A program made the translations under genes and the position numbers. Under the pieces are notes generated by a model. The model was given only the letters and a program-made list of their open reading frames with translations. It was not told the origin of the DNA and did no database searches. This document shows positions 6,324 through 12,154 of a DNA stretch of 19,909 nt, one piece after another (position 1 is the stretch's first letter; each line of letters begins with the position of its first letter). The stretch comes from an uncultured Porphyromonadaceae bacterium (GTDB lineage: Bacteria; Bacteroidota; Bacteroidia; Bacteroidales; Muribaculaceae): the NCBI GenBank assembly GCA_900550395.1, contig URSD01000043.1, positions 1 to 19,909 on the forward strand, given 5' to 3'.

Positions 6324-6347
6324 GGGGTCTCTGATGTTGATTTGAAA

Positions 6348-6893
6348 TCAGTAGCCGCGGGCTTTGCGCCTTTCGCGCGACATTGCCTCTTTTATTCCTC
6401 CGTCCCGGATAAACTCGGCCTCAATTTTCTTCATTACAGCAGCGAGCATTGAATCAATCTGTCGTATTTGGGTGAGCATTATGTTGGCAACTGTCTCATC
6501 GCTTCGCTCACGACATTTGGCAGTAAAGGTTTTTGCATCATCGTTTTTAACGCAGTAAGCGCGGGTTGCATCTGTACGGGGATCATCCTTGCTCCATATC
6601 TCATAATCGTGTTGCCGCAAAAAATCGCCATAATCTTCAAGCAATTCCCTTATGGAGCCTCGTGCCACACCAAGAAGTTTGATGCACATTTCGGCGGAGA
6701 CAGCACCATCACTCACTCCCTCCACAATGTTCTGTTTGCAGGAACGCGCGGCCTGTCGCATCTGATCGATAGTCCGGGAGCCTCGTGGAAGCGCACGATT
6801 TATAAACATTTCGGTGACATCGCAGATAATCACCGATTTACGATACACGTTCCATTGGGTGTAATCGCCGGAAAGTTTAAGAAAACCGGGCAT
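6348..6893 (-). CDS. Four-helix-bundle suffix-domain protein (S23/23S-IVP-like family)
   Basis: The 181-residue product is all helical. It opens with FLKLSGDYTQWNVYRKSVII and carries the S23-like signature RSCKQNIVEG (about 50-59), followed by helices containing KLLGVARGSIRELLEDYGDF. This is the four-helix-bundle family originally seen as proteins encoded in 23S rRNA intervening sequences and as Avd accessory proteins of diversity-generating retroelements. The longer variant here has an extra C-terminal helix with many charges (EAMSRERRKARGY). Such proteins form pentameric bundles in known structures and often bind nucleic acid; no enzymatic motif is present. It is a lone gene, not near rRNA or a reverse transcriptase. 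Short TTATAAG repeats flank both ends. Confidence 0.8.
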   Translation of the reverse strand: MPGFLKLSGDYTQWNVYRKSVIICDVTEMFINRALPRGSRTIDQMRQAARSCKQNIVEGVSDGAVSAEMCIKLLGVARGSIRELLEDYGDFLRQHDYEIWSKDDPRTDATRAYCVKNDDAKTFTAKCRERSDETVANIMLTQIRQIDSMLAAVMKKIEAEFIRDGGIKEAMSRERRKARGY

Positions 6894-6900
6894 TAGAAAT

Positions 6901-6938
6901 AAGATTTATAAGACGTATAATATTTATAAGATTTATTA
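6901..6938. repeat. TTATAAG-type repeats in the leader of the four-helix gene
   Basis: The stretch holds AAGATTTATAAGACGTATAA followed by TATTTATAAGATTTATTA, that is two TTTATAAGA motifs about 20 bp apart. It lies between the start codon at 6893 and the candidate -7 box at 6957-6964, so it would be transcribed as 5' leader. It is more degenerate than the left array but shares the TTATAAG core. Confidence 0.6.
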
Positions 6939-6956
6939 TTTTTTCAAGCTATGTCG

Positions 6957-6964
6957 CAAATTTA
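6957..6964 (-). promoter_or_regulatory. Candidate -7 element of the four-helix gene
   Basis: TAAATTTG on the minus strand fits TAnnTTTG and would give a leader of about 60 nt containing the repeats. No -33 TTTG is seen at the expected distance. Confidence 0.4.
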
Positions 6965-7042
6965 GTGTTTTTTTATTATTCGTCCTGGAATGCAGCCGTG
7001 TTTTTTTCGGCTGTGATTGAGCCATAGTATTCAAATAAGCGT

Positions 7043-7050
7043 TATCTTTG
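7043..7050 (+). promoter_or_regulatory. -7 promoter element of the rubrerythrin gene
   Basis: TATCTTTG lies 32 bp before the ATG at 7083. The leader contains a small palindrome, TATCG-N5-CGATA (7054-7068), and a 6-bp hairpin CAGCCG/CGGCTG (6993-7013) lies upstream. Either might bind a redox regulator, but neither matches a site I can name. Confidence 0.6.
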
Positions 7051-7082
7051 CAGTATCGAAAACCGATAATTCAAGAACGATT

Positions 7083-7634
7083 ATGAACAAGAAATTTATC
7101 TGCGTGGTATGCGGTTACATCCACGAGGGTCCGGAAGCTCCTGAGAAATGCCCTATCTGCGGCGCACCCAAGAGCAAGTTCAAAGAACTTGACACGGAAG
7201 CTCTGCTTCAGTTCGTCACCGAGCATGAGGTGGGCGTGGCCAAGGGTTGCGACGAGGAGATGATAAAGGACCTGAACGCACACTTCAACGGCGAGTGCGG
7301 CGAGGTGGGCATGTATCTGGCAATGTCGCGCCAGGCCGACCGCGAGGGTTATCCCGAAGTGGCCGAGGCTTTCAAGCGCTATGCGTTCGAGGAGGCCGAA
7401 CATGCCGCCAAGTTCGCCGAGCTGCTGGGCGATGTGGTATGGGATACGAAGACCAACCTTGAGAAGCGTATGCAGGCTGAGGCCGGCGCCAACGCTGACA
7501 AGATGCGCATCGCCAAGCGCGCCAAGGAACTGAATCTGGACGCTATCCATGACACTGTGCACGAGATGGCAAAAGATGAGGCTCGTCACGGCCAGGGCTT
7601 CCAGGGCCTGTACAACCGCTACTTCAAGAAGTAA
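7083..7634 (+). CDS. Reverse rubrerythrin (N-terminal rubredoxin, C-terminal ferritin-like di-iron domain)
   Basis: Rubrerythrins reduce hydrogen peroxide to water in the cytoplasm of anaerobes, taking electrons from NAD(P)H through redox partners. The 183-residue protein starts with a rubredoxin-type iron site, CVVCG (Cys7, Cys10) and CPICG (Cys23, Cys26). The ferritin-like domain has ECGEVGMYLAM (71-81), EEAEHAAKF with Glu104 and His107, and DEARHGQGF with Glu166 and His169. The rubredoxin lies before the di-iron domain, the order called reverse rubrerythrin. I chose the ATG at 7083 because it begins the rubredoxin domain; the in-frame ATG at 7017 lies upstream of the promoter. The gene stands alone between its own promoter and a strong terminator. 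Confidence 0.93.
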   Translation: MNKKFICVVCGYIHEGPEAPEKCPICGAPKSKFKELDTEALLQFVTEHEVGVAKGCDEEMIKDLNAHFNGECGEVGMYLAMSRQADREGYPEVAEAFKRYAFEEAEHAAKFAELLGDVVWDTKTNLEKRMQAEAGANADKMRIAKRAKELNLDAIHDTVHEMAKDEARHGQGFQGLYNRYFKK

Positions 7635-7646
7635 GCCACACGTAAC

Positions 7647-7692
7647 AAAAAAAAGGCGCGCCCACGGATGGCCGTGGGCGCGCCTTTTTTTT
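7647..7692. terminator. Strong bidirectional intrinsic terminator
   Basis: A perfect 13-bp stem (GGCGCGCCCACGG at 7655-7667 and CCGTGGGCGCGCC at 7672-7684) with a 4-nt loop is flanked by eight A on one side and eight T on the other. It serves the plus-strand rubrerythrin gene and the minus-strand YggS gene, which converge here. Confidence 0.95.
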
Positions 7693-7732
7693 GTTTAGAG
7701 TTTATGGTTTATGGTTTAGAGGTAAGAGGGGG
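7693..7732. repeat. TTTAGAG/TTTATGG intergenic repeat, copy 1
   Basis: Heptamers GTTTAGA, GTTTATG, GTTTATG and GTTTAGA are followed by GGTAAGAGGGGG. The second copy at 11194-11227 has the same layout of heptamers and then AGTAAGAGGGGG. This copy begins at the end of the terminator T-tract and ends 1 bp short of the YggS stop codon. Confidence 0.7.
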
Positions 7733-7733
7733 T

Positions 7734-8405
7734 TTATTGGCGCGGGCCGAAGATGGCGGTGCCGACGCGGACGTGGGTGGCGCCGCGGGCTATGGCGGCG
7801 GGATAGTCGCCACTCATGCCCATGGAGAGGATGTCGCATCCGCGCAGACCGGGGGCACAGCGGCGGATGTCGCCGAGGAGGCGGGCGAGGGCGGCGAAGT
7901 CGGCGTCGATGCGGGCTGTGTCGTCGGTGTTGCTTGCCATGCCCATGATGCCGCAGATATGGGTGGCGCGCAGTGCGTTGAAGCCTCCGGAGCGCATGTA
8001 GTCGAGGATGTCGGCGGGGTCGAAACCGCTTTTGGCTTCCTCGGCGGCGACGTGGGCTTCGAGCAGAACGCGCTGCACGATGCCTCGCTCGGCGGCGAGG
8101 CGGTCGACGAGGGCGAGGAGCTCCAGCGAGTCGATGCTCTCTATGAGTGCGACGCGGCCCACGACGAGGCGCGCCTTGTTGCGCTGGAGGTGGCCGATGA
8201 AGTGCCACTGCACGTCCGGCGGCATGGCCTCTATCTTGGGCAGCAGCTCCTGGACGCGGCTCTCGCCGAAGATGCGCTGGCCGGCGTCGTAGGCCTCGCG
8301 GAGTGCCTCGACGGGGTGGAACTTGGAAACGGCCACGAGCTCGACACCCGGCGGGAGTGTGGCGCGGACGGCGCGGAGGCGTCCGGCTATACCGTCGGGG
8401 TTCAT
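7734..8405 (-). CDS. yggS: YggS/PLPBP family pyridoxal-phosphate homeostasis protein
   Basis: The 223-residue protein is a single alanine-racemase-like TIM barrel that binds PLP and buffers vitamin B6 and amino acid pools in the cytoplasm; no catalytic activity is established for the family. The PLP lysine is Lys28 in LVAVSKFHP. Other signatures are RIFGESRVQEL (44-54), QWHFIGHLQRNK (66-77), the phosphate-binding LSMGMSGD (193-200) and VRVGTAIFG (212-220). Length is normal. Its ATG overlaps the stop of the DUF4494 gene (ATGA), so the two are translationally coupled. It ends beside an intergenic repeat and the shared terminator. Confidence 0.95.
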   Translation of the reverse strand: MNPDGIAGRLRAVRATLPPGVELVAVSKFHPVEALREAYDAGQRIFGESRVQELLPKIEAMPPDVQWHFIGHLQRNKARLVVGRVALIESIDSLELLALVDRLAAERGIVQRVLLEAHVAAEEAKSGFDPADILDYMRSGGFNALRATHICGIMGMASNTDDTARIDADFAALARLLGDIRRCAPGLRGCDILSMGMSGDYPAAIARGATHVRVGTAIFGPRQ

Positions 8406-8860
8406 TTTTCCTCCTTAGTCTCGGCCATGCCCTTCACTTTGTAGCAGTCGAGGATGGGCGTCTCGGTGATGGCCTGAATCTCGAAGTCGGCCATTGTGCC
8501 TTTCATTCCGGCGAGGAAGTGCTCCATGGCGTCCTTGAAGCTTGCTGCCTGGACGAGCATGAGGGTGGATGCCTTTTTCTCCACGCCGGTCTTCTCGTCG
8601 ATGGTGATGAAGGCTACCTTGACGGTGTAGAAGCGGTCGGCCTGCTCGTCGTCGTTCCAGAATATTTCGGCTATTTTGGTGCGTTTTACGGCTGTGACGT
8701 TGAGCTCGCCGCTGATATATGGTGTGCGCTCCTCGATGATGCGGGCCTCGGCTTCCGTGAAGCTGAGGGCATCGACGAGATACGGCTCGGTCACTTTCTT
8801 CACGGCGCCGTTCTCCATCATTCTGTCGTAGCGCACTTTGCATTCAAACCATTGTGCCAT
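8402..8860 (-). CDS. DUF4494 family protein
   Basis: The 152-residue protein opens MAQWFECKVRYDRMMENG and contains VKKVTEPYLVDALSFTEAEA, ISGELNVTAVKR and GTMADFEIQAITETPILD. I recognise this as the Bacteroidetes-restricted DUF4494 family. It has no signal peptide, membrane segment or known catalytic motif; the N-terminal part looks like a small alpha/beta fold. Function is unknown. It is the first gene of a two-gene unit with the YggS protein, overlapping it by 4 nt, and the tight coupling suggests the two are needed together. The promoter is at 8908-8915. Confidence 0.88.
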   Translation of the reverse strand: MAQWFECKVRYDRMMENGAVKKVTEPYLVDALSFTEAEARIIEERTPYISGELNVTAVKRTKIAEIFWNDDEQADRFYTVKVAFITIDEKTGVEKKASTLMLVQAASFKDAMEHFLAGMKGTMADFEIQAITETPILDCYKVKGMAETKEEK

Positions 8861-8907
8861 AGTGTGTTGTGTTGTTTTAAAGAGGATTGATACTATTTAG
8901 GTGACTG

Positions 8908-8915
8908 CAAAATTA
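8908..8915 (-). promoter_or_regulatory. -7 promoter element of the DUF4494-YggS unit
   Basis: TAATTTTG on the minus strand lies about 47 nt before the ATG at 8860. No TTTG is seen at the -33 position. It is back to back with the panB promoter in the same 158-bp gap. Confidence 0.5.
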
Positions 8916-8982
8916 CGGAAAAAACCGATACCGCGGTCATACATTGTTGAATAAAGTCGGGCGTTGGTATCTCTTTTTTCGC

Positions 8983-8990
8983 TAACTTTG
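8983..8990 (+). promoter_or_regulatory. -7 promoter element of panB
   Basis: TAACTTTG lies 28 bp before the panB ATG at 9019. The -33 region is not a clear match. Confidence 0.55.
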
Positions 8991-9018
8991 CCGCGAAAAA
9001 CCAAATTTTCAGATAGAA

Positions 9019-9840
9019 ATGTCAACGAATACCACTGACGACAAACGGAAAGTGACGACTTCGCGCATCATAGCGATGAAGGAGCGCGGAGAGAAGATAG
9101 CGATGCTGACTGCCTACGACTTCACAATGGCACGCCTTGTGGACGAAGCCGGAATAGATATGATACTCGTGGGCGACTCCGCGTCGAATGTGATGGCCGG
9201 CAACGCCACGACTCTGCCCATCACCCTGGACCATATGATATACCATGCGCGCTGCGTGTGCAACGGCACACAGCGCGCGCTCGTGGTGTGCGACATGCCT
9301 TTCGGCAGCTATCAGGGCGACTCGCTGGAGGCGCTTCACTCGGCGATACGCATAATGAAGGAAAGCGGCGCCGAGGCTGTGAAGATAGAGGGCGGCTCGG
9401 AGGTGCGCGAGAGCATCGAGCGCATCCTCTCGGCCGGTATCCCCGTGATGGGTCACCTCGGCCTCACGCCTCAGAGCATCAACAAGTTCGGCACCTACGC
9501 CGTGCGCGCCAAGGACGAGGCTGAGGCCGAGAAACTGGTGGCCGACGCCCACATGCTGGAGGAGATAGGCTGCTTCGCGCTGGTGCTGGAGAAGATTCCG
9601 GCCGCACTGGCCGCCCGCGTCAGCTCGGAGCTGCACATCCCCACCATAGGCATCGGCGCGGGCGGAGCCTGCGACGGCCAGGTGCTGGTGATGCAGGACA
9701 TGCTCGGGCTTAACAAGGGTTTCTCGCCCAAGTTCCTGCGCCGCTATGCCGACATGGGCGCTCTCGTCAACGAGGCGGTGAGCCACTATATCGACGACGT
9801 GAAGACCGGCGACTTCCCCAACGAGAACGAGCAATACTGA
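9019..9840 (+). CDS. panB: 3-methyl-2-oxobutanoate hydroxymethyltransferase PanB
   Basis: PanB transfers a hydroxymethyl group from 5,10-methylene-tetrahydrofolate to 2-oxoisovalerate, giving ketopantoate, the first committed step of pantothenate and CoA synthesis. The 273-residue protein is full length. Metal-binding residues are visible as Asp53 in LVGDSASNV, Asp92 in VCDMPFGSY and Glu124 in VKIEGG. The catalytic glutamate is Glu191 in LVLEKIP. GHLGLTPQS (145-153) and IPTIGIGAGGACDGQVLV (207-224) are family signatures. Its stop shares one base with the next start (TGATG), so the DUF3822 gene is coupled to it. No panC or panD gene lies nearby. Confidence 0.97.
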   Translation: MSTNTTDDKRKVTTSRIIAMKERGEKIAMLTAYDFTMARLVDEAGIDMILVGDSASNVMAGNATTLPITLDHMIYHARCVCNGTQRALVVCDMPFGSYQGDSLEALHSAIRIMKESGAEAVKIEGGSEVRESIERILSAGIPVMGHLGLTPQSINKFGTYAVRAKDEAEAEKLVADAHMLEEIGCFALVLEKIPAALAARVSSELHIPTIGIGAGGACDGQVLVMQDMLGLNKGFSPKFLRRYADMGALVNEAVSHYIDDVKTGDFPNENEQY

Positions 9841-10682
9841 TGATGGCGGCCGACGGCGAAGCACTTACGGGCGGCACCATCGCCAATCCGCGCCTGTGGC
9901 GGCTGGGGATGCTCCTGGACATGGAGGAGCATGTGCTGACGGTGGCCGCGACGCCCACCGTGGGCGAGGGCGACGCCATATGCCGGCGCATAGAGCTGAC
10001 GCCGGGCGTGGCGCTGCTGCGCGCTCTTGAGGATGCCGTCTATGACAATCCGCTGCTGCTGGCCGACTTCGGCCGCTGCTCCATACTGCTGCGCACGCCG
10101 CGCTACTCCGTGCTGCCTCCCGAGGCTACGGAGACGCCGGAGGCGGCGGCCGACGCCGCGTCGCTGCTCTGGACCGATCCGGATTTCTCTCCCGCGCTGC
10201 TGACGGACACCGCGGCCGGGGCATCGGTGCTGACGGCCTGCGACGCCGATGTAGCGGCCTTTCTGGGCCGCACGTTCGCCGACGCCCGCGTGCGTCACGA
10301 GCTGTCGGCGGGTCTGCGTTATTTCGCGGCCAAGGCGCCGCGCAGCGGCAATGCGCCGAAGCTGTTCGCGGTGGTGGAGAAGAGTGGCGCGCAGCTGTTC
10401 TGCTTCGACGGCTCCAGGCTGCTCGGGGCGGCATCGTACGGCTGCACTGACGCCGCGGACATGGCGTATTACGCCGTGGCTATGGCGCAGGCGTGCGGCG
10501 TGGCGGGACCGGAGCTTCAGTTCTATGTGGCGGGAGCGCCGTCCGTGCGTGAGGCTGTGGCCGGTACGCTGCGGCTCTTCGCACCCTGCGTGATGCCCTG
10601 GATTTTCCAGCCGTCGCCGTCGATGGCCGGTGTGGCCGCCGACATCCCTTTCTCACTGCTGATACTTCCGCTATGCGAATAA
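9840..10682 (+). CDS. DUF3822 family protein
   Basis: The 280-residue product has two repeated alpha/beta halves, with FAVVEKSGAQLFCFDGSRLLGAASYGCTDAADMAYY-type strands (split at about 187-222) that recall the actin-like/PilM ATPase fold. I recognise it as DUF3822, a Bacteroidetes family usually found directly before rsmD, as here. There is no signal peptide. The start overlaps the panB stop by one base; a second ATG follows immediately at 9843. Its 3' end overlaps rsmD by 10 nt. The placement suggests a link to ribosome or RNA methylation, but no function is known to me. Confidence 0.8.
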   Translation: MMAADGEALTGGTIANPRLWRLGMLLDMEEHVLTVAATPTVGEGDAICRRIELTPGVALLRALEDAVYDNPLLLADFGRCSILLRTPRYSVLPPEATETPEAAADAASLLWTDPDFSPALLTDTAAGASVLTACDADVAAFLGRTFADARVRHELSAGLRYFAAKAPRSGNAPKLFAVVEKSGAQLFCFDGSRLLGAASYGCTDAADMAYYAVAMAQACGVAGPELQFYVAGAPSVREAVAGTLRLFAPCVMPWIFQPSPSMAGVAADIPFSLLILPLCE

Positions 10683-11206
10683 TACGAGGCAAATACGGCC
10701 GTCGCCGCTTCGACGTGCCCGGCAACATCACGGCGCGCCCCACCACCGACTTCGCGCGCGAGAACATATTCAACGTGCTCGACAATCTCATCGACCTGGA
10801 GGGCGCGCGTGCGCTGGACCTTTTCGCGGGTACGGGCGCGATCAGTTTCGAGTTCCTGTCGCGGGGATGCGCCGAGGTAACGTGCGTGGAGAAGGCTCAG
10901 GTGCAGTACACGTTCATCCGCAGCGTGGCGGCGAAGCTCGGCGCCGACAATCTGCGCCAGGTGCGCGGCGACGCGCTGCGCTTCATATCGACGTGCTCGG
11001 CGACATTCGACATAATATTCGCCGACCCTCCCTACGATATGCCCGGCTTCGCGGAGGTGCCGGGCGCGATACTCGGCTCGAAGATGGTGCGCCCGGGTAC
11101 ACTGGTAGTGGTGGAGCACAGCAAGGCGCATGATTTCTCCGGGCTGCCCGGATTTCTGGAGCACCGGGTGTACGGGTCGGTGAATTTCTCGATATTTAGA
11201 GTTTAG
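10673..11206 (+). CDS. rsmD: 16S rRNA (guanine(966)-N2)-methyltransferase RsmD
   Basis: RsmD uses S-adenosylmethionine to methylate N2 of G966 in 16S rRNA during assembly of the small subunit. The 177-residue protein starts with the family opening MRIIRGKYGRRRFDVP and RPTTDFARENIFNVL. The SAM-binding motif is ALDLFAGTGAISFEF (47-61), and the catalytic motif IV is FADPPYD (116-122). The C-terminus is YGSVNFSIFRV. The last codons and the TAG stop fall inside an intergenic TTTAGAG repeat, so the repeat has set the exact end of the protein. It overlaps the DUF3822 gene and lacks its own promoter. Confidence 0.95.
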   Translation: MRIIRGKYGRRRFDVPGNITARPTTDFARENIFNVLDNLIDLEGARALDLFAGTGAISFEFLSRGCAEVTCVEKAQVQYTFIRSVAAKLGADNLRQVRGDALRFISTCSATFDIIFADPPYDMPGFAEVPGAILGSKMVRPGTLVVVEHSKAHDFSGLPGFLEHRVYGSVNFSIFRV

Positions 11207-11227
11207 AGTTTAGAAGTAAGAGGGGGT
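11194..11227. repeat. TTTAGAG intergenic repeat, copy 2
   Basis: ATTTAGA, GTTTAGA and GTTTAGA are followed by AGTAAGAGGGGGT. The layout matches the copy at 7693-7732. It overlaps the last codons and stop of rsmD and lies about 10 bp before the prmA -33 element. Confidence 0.7.
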
Positions 11228-11237
11228 AGGGGCGCTT

Positions 11238-11269
11238 TTTGAGAGTGTCGGAGAAAATGTGTAATTTTG
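11238..11269 (+). promoter_or_regulatory. Promoter of prmA and the downstream cluster
   Basis: TTTG (11238-11241), a 20-nt spacer and TAATTTTG (11262-11269) fit the Bacteroidetes consensus exactly. The prmA ATG follows 22 bp later. Confidence 0.75.
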
Positions 11270-11291
11270 TGCGACATAATACTGAATATTC

Positions 11292-12134
11292 ATGAACGAC
11301 TATTACGCACTGCGCCTCGACGTAGAGCCTTGCTCCGCCGATGCCACCGACCTTCTGGCATATCTGCTGGGAGAGGCGGGATATGAAAGTTTTGTGCCCG
11401 ACGAAAAGGGTCTCACGGCTTATGTGCCGGCCGCACTGTACAGCGATGAGGCCGTGCGCACAGCTCTTGAGGAATTCTGTTTCGACGCCACCGTCACAGC
11501 CAGCGCCGAGCTGGTGGAGGGCCGCGACTGGAATGCCGAATGGGAGCGCAACTATTTCCGTCCCATCGTTGTGGGCGAGCGCTGCGTGGTACACAGCTCG
11601 TTTCACACCGATGTGCCCAAGGCCGAGTACGACATCGTCATCGACCCGAAGATGGCTTTCGGCACGGGCCACCACGCTACGACCTCGCTCATACTCACCC
11701 GTCTGCTCGACATGGACCTTCAGGGACGCTCGCTCATTGACGTAGGCACCGGCACGGGCATCCTCGCCATCCTTGCAGCTATGCGCGGCGCCGTGCCTGT
11801 GGCCGGCATAGAGATTGACCGTTTCGCCTGGGAGAACGCCTGCGACAATGTGCGTCTCAACGGCCATCCCGAGATTGCCGTGCTGTGCGGCGACGCGTCG
11901 CTGCTTCAGTCTCTTGCGCCGGCCGATGTGGTCGTAGCCAACATCAACCGCAATGTCATCCTCGGCGATATCCGGGCTTACACAGCTGCAATGCGTCCAG
12001 GCGCCACGCTGCTGCTCAGCGGCTTCTATGAGGCTGACTGCGCCATGGTGGAGGAAGCGGCTGTAGCCGCAGGTCTTACGGCCGCAGGCCGCACTGTCCG
12101 CGACAACTGGGCCTGCGTCGAGCTGCACCGGTAA
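11292..12134 (+). CDS. prmA: Ribosomal protein L11 methyltransferase PrmA
   Basis: PrmA trimethylates lysines and the N-terminus of ribosomal protein L11 with S-adenosylmethionine. The 280-residue protein has the N-terminal L11-recognition domain with WNAEWERNYFRPIVVG (80-95). The hinge motif MAFGTGHHATT (121-131) follows. The methyltransferase domain has LIDVGTGTGILAI (148-160), an acidic loop GIEIDRFAWENA (172-183), the catalytic VVANINRNV (214-222) and LLSGF. Length is normal. It is the first gene of a plus-strand run, with the aminotransferase-DapF fusion starting 20 bp downstream. Confidence 0.96.
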   Translation: MNDYYALRLDVEPCSADATDLLAYLLGEAGYESFVPDEKGLTAYVPAALYSDEAVRTALEEFCFDATVTASAELVEGRDWNAEWERNYFRPIVVGERCVVHSSFHTDVPKAEYDIVIDPKMAFGTGHHATTSLILTRLLDMDLQGRSLIDVGTGTGILAILAAMRGAVPVAGIEIDRFAWENACDNVRLNGHPEIAVLCGDASLLQSLAPADVVVANINRNVILGDIRAYTAAMRPGATLLLSGFYEADCAMVEEAAVAAGLTAAGRTVRDNWACVELHR

Positions 12135-12154
12135 TCACTTCCGAACAACTGCCT

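Noticed and set aside
6348..6893. Diversity-generating retroelement accessory gene (avd)
   Set aside because: The fold is related, but no reverse transcriptase, template repeat or variable C-type lectin gene is present in the window.
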